Part shown: positions 5,830-12,684 of the stretch, in pieces | Numbering within the stretch: position 1 is the first letter of the stretch | How the letters are laid out: the number at the start of each line of letters is the position of its first letter | Source of the DNA: JBBRZF01 sp038236965 | GTDB lineage: Bacteria > Acidobacteriota > Terriglobia > Terriglobales > Acidobacteriaceae | DNA length: 13,902 nucleotides | NCBI GenBank assembly: GCA_038236965.1 | Contig: JBBRZF010000085.1 | Span: 1-13,902 of the forward strand | Direction of reading: 5' to 3' | Notes under the pieces: model-generated | What the model saw: the letters and a program-made list of their open reading frames with translations, nothing else | Database searches by the model: none | What the model was told of the DNA's origin: nothing | Position numbers and translations under genes: made by a program

Positions 5830-8391
5830 CTAGTCGCCGGCGGCGGCAAGTTGCAAAGTTGCGGCCAGTGACTTCGCCGTATTGGCGCCTTCGGCTTTGG
5901 CAGCGTCCAGGGCCGATTCTGCGCGATTGATAACCTCGGTGACGATGTCCACCGGATCGTAATCCGAGTTCATCACCGCCTCAGCAATGCCGGCCGTGAC
6001 GGTCACCGGCGTCTTCTTGCCGGGAAGCGTCACGGTCTCCAACAGTTTGCGAAGCTTGTCGATAACGAAGAAGGAATTCTTGTCGTTGGTGTCCGCCAGG
6101 ATGATGGCGATCGTGGACATGTCGTAGCGCACCGCGACATCATTCTGGCGGATATGCGAAGAGACCAGTTGTCCGAGGTCCTGCATCATCGAATCGACGG
6201 CAGCCTCGCCATTTTCGCGAACCAGCACGGATGCCTTGCCAAAGTGGAGAAGCACAAGCGCGGTGGTGGACTTCTGCTGCATCGAGCGCCTGATCTCCGA
6301 CAACAACACATCGACATACGATGTACGCTTGAGCAGTCCCGACTTTTCGTCTGTTACTGCAAGCGTCTTCACCAGGCTGCGCAGGCGCGCGTTGTTCACG
6401 GCCAACACCATCTGGTCAGCAACGGTACGCAGCACCATCTGGTCTGTTGCGCGCCACTCGCGACCTGCTTCACACTGTTCCAAGATCAGGATTCCGGAAA
6501 ACTCTTCGCCATCCGTGAGCGGGACTGCGAGCAGCGATTCGATCCCCAAACCTGTGACCACTTGCTGTATGGTCGCCAACTCCGGCGCCGCCTGTGCGCG
6601 ATTCACGGAGACCATTCCCTGCGACACGCACAAGGTCTGCAATGTGGTGATGAGCTTGACGATGGATTGCACATCGCTTTGTTTCACTCCGGGCGCGCAA
6701 TATTCCAGTGCCGCGCTTGGCGGCTTTCCAGGCGTACACAACCCAGCCACGCAACGACTCGCACTCCAGTGCCGTCCCACGTCGTTGACGGCCGCAAAGA
6801 GCACGCCCTTGACGTTTGCCTGGCGGTAGATGTTGCGGGTGATCTCGGTTACGCGGCCAATATTGTCCACCGCATTCTCATTGGCCATCGCCGTCGGGAC
6901 CGGCAAGTTTGCGGAGGAAGCCGTAAATCCATTGGCGGCAGTGGTCGCCGTTACCGGAGGCTCATCCTTGTACTTGGGCGCGTATCCGGCACTGAGGTAG
7001 AGCTGGCGCAGCTTCTCCGACTTGTCCTCTTCATGCGGGAAGAGTTTGAATATCCTCTCCAGACGCTCTGCCGCTTTTGTACGCATGGAGTACTGGAGGA
7101 ATATTTCCGCCTGCAACATCAAGTCTTCGAGGACGGTAGGCTCGCTCTCCGGGCTATCCTCTTTTCTATCTTCCGAAGCTTCTTTCTTCTGCACGGAATT
7201 GAAGCGGCTGGCGAGCGCGTTGAAGCGATTGGTTTCGAGCTTGCCGCGCAACATCTCCATGCGCTTCTCGTGTCCGGGCGCGTAGGGATCAACCTCGGCG
7301 GCGCGATCGAGCGCATCAGAGGCACGCAGGAAATTCCCTGCCGCGTAATGCAACTCAAACAAGCGGACCAACGTGTCGCAATAGTCGTGTTCACGATTGG
7401 CCGAGTTATAGAGTTCGACGAGGTACTCCAGAAATTCAGGATTGCTGGAATGCTTGTCGCCGACTTCTTTCATGCGGACGATGAACTCGCGACGCATGCC
7501 GGCGCGACGTTGATGCTCTTCCATCTTGCGCGCGATGTTCAAGGCACGCTCGGTCTTGCCCATCTCTACCAGGGCCCCGATGAGGCGACAGACGTCAGGT
7601 AGAAATTTCTGGTCGCGCTCGAACATCTCCCAGAGGAAAGGTTCCGCATCCGCGAGGCGGTCAAGAGCAAGGAGCGCCTGCGCGTAAGCTTCACGGGCGG
7701 CGGCAGGAGCAGACGGATAATTCGCCAGCGGCTCCAGCAGCAAGACCGCCTGCTGTGCGTCGCCATGCTGAACCAGAGCGCGTCCGTGGCCTAGAGCTGC
7801 ACCCGGATTTTGTGGATCTAAAAAGTAAGCGCGAGCGTACGCATCGGCGGCATCTTTATCCTGCTTTTCCAGCCCTACGCCGAGATTCACGAAAGCGAGC
7901 GCGGCATCTTTCTTCTCGCCCTCCTGTTCGGCCAATTCGGCCAGGCGGCGATAGTTGTCCACCACCGGCTCCAGCACTACGAGCCGCTTCAGCGCTTCGA
8001 GAGCTTCGTGCTTGCGTCCGCTGGAAGTACACAAGCGCAGCGCATATTCGTAGGCATCGACAGCTTCCTTCTTGTTTGTCTTTTCGCTGAGTTCTCCGAA
8101 ACGCAACGTCTGGTCGAGCGAAGCCGAATTCATGCGAGCCAATTTTTTGAACGCGACCGACGCCTTCTGCTGGTCGGGAGCCATCAGATGATGCTCGAAC
8201 AACTCGGCAAGAAGTTTGGCTGCGACATCCGCTTGGCCGAGCGAAATGGCCAGATCGGCCGCGCTCTGGCGAGCCGCGTGGTTCGAGGGCTCGTCATGCA
8301 GTATCTCCATGTACTCGGCCAGGGCTGAGTCGAGCTTTCCCTTTTGAAGATACTTCTCCGCTTTTTCGAGCCGCTTGGAAATTTCAGGCAT
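5830..8391 (-). CDS. TPR-GAF protein with degenerate GGDEF domain
   Basis: An 853-residue cytoplasmic signalling or scaffold protein with no signal peptide or membrane helix. Residues 1-470 are tetratricopeptide-like helical repeats, such as the segments around 10-40, 110-140, 155-190 and 425-455. A charged, low-complexity linker lies at 400-418 and a Thr/Ala-rich one at 475-505. Residues about 510-672 form a GAF-like domain, with an AVPLTDGEEFSGILILE core (622-638). Residues about 676-845 align with a GGDEF domain, but the signature is RYDMSTIAII (755-764) where RYGGDEFAVL is expected, and the metal-binding DxDxF region is LLHFGKAS (714-721). It should therefore not make cyclic-di-GMP; it may bind a nucleotide or partner. 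It is divergent from lexA. No Shine-Dalgarno precedes ATG 8391, and the predicted promoter at 8412-8440 leaves a leader of only about 15 bases. Confidence 0.9.
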   Translation of the reverse strand: MPEISKRLEKAEKYLQKGKLDSALAEYMEILHDEPSNHAARQSAADLAISLGQADVAAKLLAELFEHHLMAPDQQKASVAFKKLARMNSASLDQTLRFGELSEKTNKKEAVDAYEYALRLCTSSGRKHEALEALKRLVVLEPVVDNYRRLAELAEQEGEKKDAALAFVNLGVGLEKQDKDAADAYARAYFLDPQNPGAALGHGRALVQHGDAQQAVLLLEPLANYPSAPAAAREAYAQALLALDRLADAEPFLWEMFERDQKFLPDVCRLIGALVEMGKTERALNIARKMEEHQRRAGMRREFIVRMKEVGDKHSSNPEFLEYLVELYNSANREHDYCDTLVRLFELHYAAGNFLRASDALDRAAEVDPYAPGHEKRMEMLRGKLETNRFNALASRFNSVQKKEASEDRKEDSPESEPTVLEDLMLQAEIFLQYSMRTKAAERLERIFKLFPHEEDKSEKLRQLYLSAGYAPKYKDEPPVTATTAANGFTASSANLPVPTAMANENAVDNIGRVTEITRNIYRQANVKGVLFAAVNDVGRHWSASRCVAGLCTPGKPPSAALEYCAPGVKQSDVQSIVKLITTLQTLCVSQGMVSVNRAQAAPELATIQQVVTGLGIESLLAVPLTDGEEFSGILILEQCEAGREWRATDQMVLRTVADQMVLAVNNARLRSLVKTLAVTDEKSGLLKRTSYVDVLLSEIRRSMQQKSTTALVLLHFGKASVLVRENGEAAVDSMMQDLGQLVSSHIRQNDVAVRYDMSTIAIILADTNDKNSFFVIDKLRKLLETVTLPGKKTPVTVTAGIAEAVMNSDYDPVDIVTEVINRAESALDAAKAEGANTAKSLAATLQLAAAGD

Positions 8392-8411
8392 GAGGATTGG
8401 TGGAGCTTACG

Positions 8412-8440
8412 ATTCTATGCGGAACGGTGTTCCTCAGCAA
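8412..8440 (-). promoter_or_regulatory. Promoter of the TPR-GAF gene with internal dyad
   Basis: On the minus strand, TTGCTG (8435-8440), a 17-base spacer and TAGAAT (8412-8417, 5 of 6 matches) form a good sigma-70-type promoter. The spacer contains a perfect inverted repeat, GGAAC-GGT-GTTCC (8421-8433), well placed to act as an operator. It resembles a GAAC...GTTC box, but its 3-base centre is one base shorter than the 4-base centre of the Gram-positive LexA box, so the binding protein is uncertain. Confidence 0.5.
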
Positions 8441-8524
8441 TTGCAGAATGTCCTGAGTTGCCTCGGATTGACACCCTAGACGCTGACCTTCCCAGCGTAC
8501 TCTCTGCGACAACAGTGCAAGTGG

Positions 8525-8559
8525 TTGACATTCGCCTTTTGTTCGCTACACTAGGCGAA
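8525..8559 (+). promoter_or_regulatory. lexA promoter with overlapping TTCGC/GCGAA dyad
   Basis: A perfect -35 TTGACA (8525-8530), a 16-base spacer and TACACT (8547-8552) precede lexA. The pentamer TTCGC occurs at 8531-8535 and again at 8542-8546, and its complement GCGAA is at 8555-8559. The second copy and GCGAA form an inverted repeat with an 8-base centre lying exactly over the -10. LexA commonly represses its own gene, so this is a candidate LexA box; that identity is inferred. Confidence 0.6.
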
Positions 8560-8560
8560 A

Positions 8561-8577
8561 GGGGCGGAACTCGCCCC
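8561..8577 (+). other. GC-rich hairpin in the lexA leader
   Basis: GGGGCG (8561-8566) and CGCCCC (8572-8577) pair perfectly around a 5-base loop, about 43 bases before the lexA start, at the predicted 5' end of the transcript. It could stabilise the mRNA 5' end or be part of a control site. No T-run follows, so it is not a terminator. Confidence 0.35.
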
Positions 8578-8620
8578 GAACCGCCTCTTTCCAACCCTCG
8601 GCGGATGAGGAATGACATAC

Positions 8621-9208
8621 ATGGCTCTTACCAAGCGACAGCGCCAGGTCTACGATTTCATCTCCGAATTTGTTCAGCGCAATGGTTACTCGCCCTCGTT
8701 CGAAGAGATTGGCGACGGGATGGGACTCAGTTCGCTGGCCACCGTGCACAAGCACATCAGCAATCTGGAAACCAAAGGACTGCTGCGGCGCGACTACAAT
8801 CGCAGCCGCTCCATCGACATCGTTGCACCCGGTGCAACCGTGCTGCCCTTCGCTGGACGCATCGCCGCCGGACGTCCCGTGGAGCAGACGGAGATGCCGG
8901 AGACGATCTGCCTTGCGGATTTCACCGGAAATAAGGACGTCTTTGTGCTCGAGGTGAGCGGAGAATCAATGCAGGACGAACATATCGTCGATGGCGACTA
9001 CGTCATGGTGGAGAAGACTCAGTCGGCGCACAATGGCGATATCGTGGTGGCACTGGTGAACGACTCCGAAACCACGCTGAAGCGCTTTTACAAGGAAGGC
9101 GAGATGATTCGCCTGCAACCCTCCAACGCGGCCATGCAGCCCATCATGGTGCCGGCGATCAATGTTCAGATACAGGGTCGCGTCATCGGCGTGCTGCGCA
9201 AATATTAG
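8621..9208 (+). CDS. lexA: LexA repressor (SOS regulator, self-cleaving)
   Basis: The transcriptional repressor of DNA-damage genes; activated RecA triggers its self-cleavage. It has 195 residues from ATG 8621. The N-terminal winged helix-turn-helix runs from MALTKRQRQVYDFI to about residue 67, with SPSFEEIGDGMGLSS and ATVHKHISNLETKG. The cleavage site is Ala83-Gly84 in the segment GRIAAGRPVE, and the serine/lysine dyad is Ser116 in SGESMQDEHIV and Lys154 in ETTLKRFYK, so it should be competent for autoproteolysis. The frame is open from ATG 8612, but the GAGG at 8607-8610 is only one base from that codon and 10 from ATG 8621, and homologues begin with MALTKRQ, so 8621 is preferred. It is the only plus-strand gene here, divergent from the TPR-GAF gene and convergent with trxA. 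Confidence 0.97.
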   Translation: MALTKRQRQVYDFISEFVQRNGYSPSFEEIGDGMGLSSLATVHKHISNLETKGLLRRDYNRSRSIDIVAPGATVLPFAGRIAAGRPVEQTEMPETICLADFTGNKDVFVLEVSGESMQDEHIVDGDYVMVEKTQSAHNGDIVVALVNDSETTLKRFYKEGEMIRLQPSNAAMQPIMVPAINVQIQGRVIGVLRKY

Positions 9209-9224
9209 GCTCAAGCATGACAAA

Positions 9225-9246
9225 AGCCCGGCGTGGCCGGGCTCTT
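9225..9246. terminator. Shared hairpin terminator between lexA and trxA
   Basis: A perfect 8-bp stem, AGCCCGGC (9225-9232) against GCCGGGCT (9236-9243), with a 3-base loop lies between the two convergent stop codons. On the minus strand it is followed by TTTT (9225-9222), a fair intrinsic terminator for trxA. On the plus strand the tail is TCTT, weaker, but it probably also serves lexA. Confidence 0.8.
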
Positions 9247-9262
9247 GCCATTCAAAAACCTT

Positions 9263-9595
9263 TTACGCGAGGTTCTTATCGAGGGCCTTTTCAATGGCCT
9301 CTTTGGGGACATAGCCTACGATCTGTTCGCGGACCTGACCACCCTTGAACACCAGCAGCGTCGGAATACCACGCACGCCGTAGCGCTGCGGTGTGGCCGA
9401 GTTCTTGTCAACGTCCATCTTAGCGACCTTGATCTTTCCCTCGTAAGCCTTTGCGACTTCGTCCACGATTGGCGCCAGGGCGCGACACGGACCACACCAG
9501 GCAGCCCAAAAATCGATCATCACCGGCACATCCGACTGCAGAACGATCTGGTCGAAATTCGCATCGGTCACTTCCAAAATTGCGTCACTTGCCAT
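9263..9595 (-). CDS. trxA: Thioredoxin
   Basis: A 110-residue cytoplasmic disulfide reductase, reduced by thioredoxin reductase, that donates electrons to ribonucleotide reductase and repairs oxidised proteins. It has the active site WCGPC (Cys34 and Cys37 in the FWAAWCGPCRAL segment), the buried Asp in VPVMIDFW, the cis-proline in VRGIPTLLVFKGG and the terminal GYVPKEAIEKAL helix, all at normal spacing. The frame extends 15 codons upstream to GTG 9640, but ATG 9595 is preceded by GGGAGGAAGA, a strong ribosome site, and gives the standard thioredoxin length. It has no signal peptide. It is convergent with lexA and shares its terminator. About 400 bases upstream contain no convincing gene. Confidence 0.97.
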   Translation of the reverse strand: MASDAILEVTDANFDQIVLQSDVPVMIDFWAAWCGPCRALAPIVDEVAKAYEGKIKVAKMDVDKNSATPQRYGVRGIPTLLVFKGGQVREQIVGYVPKEAIEKALDKNLA

Positions 9596-9992
9596 TCTTC
9601 CTCCCGGAAATTCTCTTGCCCATTTGCACGGAAAACTCACGCTCGCTGCCGGCTGCGGATCCCGCCGTTCTCAAACGAACAGTACATCCTAACACCTGAT
9701 TGGATGCAGATAACCCCGAGAAGACTCAGATGCCAAGGTTGATATCAAAGCGGGAAACAAGGTGGCAGGACAGGAACGTGAGCGCAAAACGGAGCGCCCC
9801 CAGACCCAAGTCCGAGGACGCCTCGGCAGCCCTCCCCAGAACTGCCAACCACCGCGGATTCTATCGAACTCTGGATGGAAGTAAATATCACGTCAGTAAT
9901 CGCAAAGTAACTTTCGGTAATTCAGGTGACCAAATAAACGCAGTACTTTCGTACGTGTACCACTTCCACAACAAGGCGTCCTTTTGACGCAC
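9596..9992. other. Intergenic region without a convincing gene
   Basis: About 400 bases between trxA and the lipoprotein gene. It must contain the trxA promoter, but I find no good -35/-10 pair. A plus-strand frame from TTG 9700 to 9987 (95 codons) lacks a ribosome site, uses AGG, AGA and ATA codons unlike its neighbours, and resembles no family I know. A small hairpin, GCGTC-N5-GACGC (9976-9990), follows the lipoprotein stop codon and may be a weak terminator. Confidence 0.5.
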
Positions 9993-10346
9993 TCAGCGGC
10001 GGCGATTGCTTTCGCGCAAAACGGTTGCAAAGCTGCGTCCCGCAAAGGTTGCCGTCGGCGAGACACGTCCGGAGACACCGATACGGGCGCCCTTGGAAGG
10101 AACGCCATATTTGTCGCTGAAGACCCAGATTTTTCCGGTGCCGTCATCGACCTGGTAGACGCCCGTGCCTAGCGCACCGAACGATTCGGTGACCGTGCCG
10201 CGAACCGCGACTTCCTTGTCGATGTAACGACCCGGGTCGCGATTGATGTCGGCTATGGAACGCTGTTGCGGACAACCTACAGCTAGAAGTACTGCCCCGA
10301 TCACCGCTGCAATCGCCAACCACCGCTGAAAATTGCTTAATTTCAT
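9993..10346 (-). CDS. OB-fold lipoprotein, function unknown
   Basis: A 117-residue envelope lipoprotein. The N-terminus MKLSNFQRW is followed by a hydrophobic stretch (10-23) and a lipobox LAVGC with the lipidated Cys25, so export and acylation by the Lgt/LspA route are expected. The mature part (about 33-112) reads as a single OB-fold: DKEVAVRGTVTESF, GVYQVDDGTGKIWVFSD, GARIGVSGRV. This resembles the small bacterial OB-fold lipoproteins and the nucleic-acid-binding-type tOB family, but no ligand can be named. ATG 10346 is fixed by GGAGG five bases upstream; the frame runs 61 codons further 5' without lipoprotein-like sequence. A one-helix membrane protein gene lies 98 bases upstream on the same strand, perhaps co-transcribed. 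Confidence 0.85.
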   Translation of the reverse strand: MKLSNFQRWLAIAAVIGAVLLAVGCPQQRSIADINRDPGRYIDKEVAVRGTVTESFGALGTGVYQVDDGTGKIWVFSDKYGVPSKGARIGVSGRVSPTATFAGRSFATVLRESNRRR

Positions 10347-10444
10347 GATGCCTCCGCTCAAAGACAGTTTGGGGATTTCTGGAGGATTTAGATGCAAACG
10401 CAAGCTGCTGCGTGCGAAAAATCTACCGGCTCCGAATCCATTCC

Positions 10445-10621
10445 CTATCTTGTTGCAAACACCACTCCCATAAGAAAGTAGCCGAAGCCACCAATAGTTG
10501 CTGCGCTCGCCAAGGCCGCAATCGTCCATATGACCAGGTACCGGCCCGTCTGCTGTGTAGGCGGAGGCGTTATTCCGATGACGGTATGCAGGCCCTGCAC
10601 CAAGGTCGTAAGAAAACTCAT
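10445..10621 (-). CDS. Small single-helix membrane protein
   Basis: From ATG 10621 the frame encodes 58 residues. The N-terminus MSFLTTLVQGLHTVIG is followed by a Pro-rich turn (ITPPPTQQTG) and then one long hydrophobic segment (about residues 27-54, LVIWTIAALASAATIGGFGY and on) that should span the inner membrane. The frame can be opened to TTG 10678, but that gives no better start and neither has a clear Shine-Dalgarno. I do not recognise a family. The membrane-like composition and the position just upstream of the lipoprotein gene on the same strand support a real gene. It may also be a chance frame, hence the modest confidence. Confidence 0.5.
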   Translation of the reverse strand: MSFLTTLVQGLHTVIGITPPPTQQTGRYLVIWTIAALASAATIGGFGYFLMGVVFATR

Positions 10622-10779
10622 GATTGCGAACGATAGCACGCAGCGCAGGAGTGAGTCAGCGACCGTCGGCGGAACCAACTCTGGATACAGGTCTTACTGG
10701 CGTCGATGTTCAGGCGGACATAATCGAGGGTGAGTTCTTCGTCGGCCAGTCGCTGCATTTCGCTGGTTCAGCGCGGCGC

Positions 10780-10808
10780 AAAAAAGATCCCGGACGAGCG
10801 CCGGGATC
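10780..10808 (-). terminator. Intrinsic terminator of the secreted alpha/beta-barrel protein gene
   Basis: Read on the minus strand, GATCCCGG (10808-10801) pairs perfectly with CCGGGATC (10793-10786) around a 7-base loop, followed at once by TTTTTT (10785-10780). It starts about 20 bases after the stop codon of the 298-residue secreted protein gene: a textbook rho-independent terminator. Confidence 0.9.
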
Positions 10809-10828
10809 CGGAATGCAGGGGACGCGCG

Positions 10829-11725
10829 CTACGGCTTCTTAGCAGCGGCGGTTGTTTTTGCCTTCGAAGGCTTTGAAGTAGCAGCCACAACCGGTTTGGG
10901 ATTCCAATATGCGGCGTTCTCCGCTCCCACCGAATAGTTTTCCGGCGGCACGCTCATCTTGGGATTGAAGGCGAAGATACTGCTCTCGTTGCTCATGATG
11001 GCAGCGGCGGCGAGTTCGGAGAGCTTCTTATCACCTGCTTCGCCACCCAAGGCTTCCTTGTAGGCCGCAGACTCGTGCGCAGGTCCCGCCTCATCCGCTT
11101 CCTTGAGTGATTTCATTGGAATGAAAATCAGATACGCTGGGCCGGGCATTCCGGACTGCACGGCAAAGATGCTGTAGTAATCCTTCATCCCGGCCTTTTC
11201 GTGCGCAGCTTTGATGATCTTGCGCATCTCGAGGAACTTGTCATTCATGCCAGGGCGCACACGAACGGTGACCACGTTTATGTAGCGGTAATCGCCGATG
11301 TTCAGCGCTGGCCGGAGGCTGATGTCTTCGCGGAAACGCGCCGTGATGCTGGTCGCGTTGTCCAGCAGCTCGCCATCGGCGGCCGAGAGACGGCTTAATT
11401 CAGCGCTCATCGCCGGATCGGCTTCCTGTGCCTTCGTCTCTTTCTCCCATGCTTCGTAAGAGGGGTATCCGGCGACGAACCACGCCTCGGTTGGACCGGT
11501 TATAGAAGTCATCGCAAGATAGTGAGGCGAATTCTTGCTGGCACGGAATGCTTTAGGCCATCCTACCTCGACTTTTTCGTGCGCGGCTGCGCGACCGGGT
11601 TTCACCACTTCGCGGTAGATCTGAAGGATATTCGGCGCAGGAGTCGCACCTTTTTCCTGGGCTAGTAAGGGGAACGCAAAAGCGAGCATCAGCAACGCTA
11701 ATGCACCGGTCACTGTCTTTCTCAT
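10829..11725 (-). CDS. Secreted protein with two dimeric alpha/beta-barrel-like repeats
   Basis: A 298-residue exported protein of unknown function. Residues 1-22 are a classical signal peptide (MRKTV, hydrophobic core, then PLLA before Gln23). Two segments look like ferredoxin-like dimeric alpha/beta-barrel (NIPSNAP/ABM-type) modules: residues 31-100 (ILQIYREVVKPGR, then EAWFVAGYPSYEAWEK) and 147-213 (YINVVTVRVRPGM, then PAYLIFIPMKSLKEAD). Each has a strand, a V(K/R)PG turn, a helix and a second strand ending in a 'y.s...' helix. The C-terminal tail (280-298) is a Lys/Ala/Thr-rich, probably disordered stretch. ATG 11725 is chosen because AAGGAG lies seven bases before it and a signal peptide follows; the frame runs 83 codons further upstream through leader sequence. 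The gene has its own promoter and terminator, so it is probably monocistronic. Such barrels often bind haem or small aromatics, but no catalytic residues are identified here. Confidence 0.88.
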   Translation of the reverse strand: MRKTVTGALALLMLAFAFPLLAQEKGATPAPNILQIYREVVKPGRAAAHEKVEVGWPKAFRASKNSPHYLAMTSITGPTEAWFVAGYPSYEAWEKETKAQEADPAMSAELSRLSAADGELLDNATSITARFREDISLRPALNIGDYRYINVVTVRVRPGMNDKFLEMRKIIKAAHEKAGMKDYYSIFAVQSGMPGPAYLIFIPMKSLKEADEAGPAHESAAYKEALGGEAGDKKLSELAAAAIMSNESSIFAFNPKMSVPPENYSVGAENAAYWNPKPVVAATSKPSKAKTTAAAKKP

Positions 11726-11830
11726 CCTATTTCTCCTTGTTAGACACGAAGCTACCTCGCCGAACTTTCGCGACGGTGATACCTGGGAATCTGGAAACAT
11801 TGGGAGGTGGAACCGGCCCGGCGATTGCCG

Positions 11831-11859
11831 ATGATAGTACCCCAACGGAAGCGCAACAA
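11831..11859 (-). promoter_or_regulatory. Promoter of the secreted alpha/beta-barrel protein gene
   Basis: On the minus strand TTGTTG (11854-11859), a 17-base spacer and TATCAT (11831-11836, 5 of 6 matches) lie about 105 bases before ATG 11725. The position inside the open frame upstream of that ATG also supports the downstream start. Consensus-based only. The rest of 11726-12009 (284 bases) holds no other gene. Confidence 0.45.
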
Positions 11860-12009
11860 ACAATATCCAGAGGCTGTAATCAAGAAATAATATTGCTAGC
11901 GGAGGGAGAATACTCAGATCATCTAATGTCTTCGGCAAAAGGTTAGCGCTGCTCATCTCACTGAAAATGAGCAACTTAGATAATTTGATCCGGGCTGAAC
12001 GAACAGTGT

Positions 12010-12684
12010 CTAAAACTCCAGGCTGCGCCGGATTATTTGCTTCAGCTTATGGATACGGTCAGAAGTGATGGGATGATCGCTTCCCATTGCAGACAGTCGC
12101 CCCAAGACGCCTTGGCGATGGTCGTGCTGGAATTCCTGCAGGCGCTCGAAGGCGGTGATGGCGTCTGCGGCGTTGTAGTGCGCGTTTGCCAGCAATTGCA
12201 AGCCAATGGCGTCGGCGCGGAATTCGCAGATGCGTTGGTCGCCTACTTCGTTTCCATCGCTCGGCCCAAACAACAACGCTCCCAGCGAGTGCGACTTCTT
12301 CGCCAAGCGACCGCGTCCTGAGACCGTCTTGCAACTGTCATCCCACGCGTGTCCGAGTTCATGTCCGACGATGAAAGCGAGCTCTCCATCCGCATCTTGC
12401 TGCCATTTCACAAGGCCGATGGGAATACATACCAACGAATGGGTAGCACCGAGATTGATACTCCACGCATTCACGACAAGGCTGTCGATGAGGACGATTT
12501 CGACCTGTTCGCGGGAAGCCGCGCTCAATAATCGTTTGCTGACCCGCTGCAGGCGGTCGAATTCTTCGCCGGTCGCAATCACTTGCGCGCCGCAATATTT
12601 CGACACGGTGTTCGGTGCAAGATTCTGGCCGTACAACCGGACTGCAAGAACCAACCATAAAAGCACGAACGCTGCCGTCTTCAC
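12010..12684 (-). CDS. Exported M48-like zinc metalloprotease
   Basis: A 224-residue secreted or periplasmic protease-like protein. The N-terminus KTAAFVLLWLVLAVRLYG is a signal peptide. Numbered from TTG 12693, the zinc site is HELGH (111-115) within FIVGHELGHAWDD, with the third ligand Glu157 in CEFRADAIGLQLL about 42 residues later; a DHP...R motif (206-213) follows, all typical of the M48 (Ste24/HtpX/BepA-like) group. It lacks HtpX transmembrane helices and TPR repeats, so it is a minimal soluble M48 domain. The frame opens at TTG 12693; I prefer GTG 12684 because GAGG lies 10 bases upstream of it and the signal peptide then begins normally. Two cysteines (Cys34 and Cys89) and Cys121/Cys156 could form disulfides after export. 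Substrates are unknown; envelope protein quality control is the likely role. Confidence 0.88.
   Translation of the reverse strand: MKTAAFVLLWLVLAVRLYGQNLAPNTVSKYCGAQVIATGEEFDRLQRVSKRLLSAASREQVEIVLIDSLVVNAWSINLGATHSLVCIPIGLVKWQQDADGELAFIVGHELGHAWDDSCKTVSGRGRLAKKSHSLGALLFGPSDGNEVGDQRICEFRADAIGLQLLANAHYNAADAITAFERLQEFQHDHRQGVLGRLSAMGSDHPITSDRIHKLKQIIRRSLEF

Noticed and set aside
6154..7602. Long plus-strand frame (482 codons) inside the TPR-GAF gene
   Set aside because: Antisense shadow of a GC-rich gene: His/Arg/Gln-rich nonsense composition and no motif, while the minus strand has clear TPR, GAF and GGDEF-like sequence.
9700..9987. Plus-strand frame of 95 codons between trxA and the lipoprotein gene
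   Set aside because: It starts with TTG, has no ribosome site, uses codons rare in the neighbouring genes (AGG, AGA, ATA) and shows no recognisable motif; more likely non-coding.
10347..10529. N-terminal extension of the OB-fold lipoprotein by 61 codons
   Set aside because: The strong GGAGG site and signal peptide with lipobox start at ATG 10346; the extension would bury the signal peptide inside the protein.
11951..11972. GCTCAT-N10-ATGAGC inverted repeat downstream of the metalloprotease gene
   Set aside because: Wide loop, no T-run, AT-rich surroundings; insufficient to call a terminator.
11726..11974. N-terminal extension of the secreted alpha/beta-barrel protein by 83 codons
   Set aside because: It includes a hydrophobic stretch, but AAGGAG and a proper signal peptide mark ATG 11725, and a good promoter lies within the extension.
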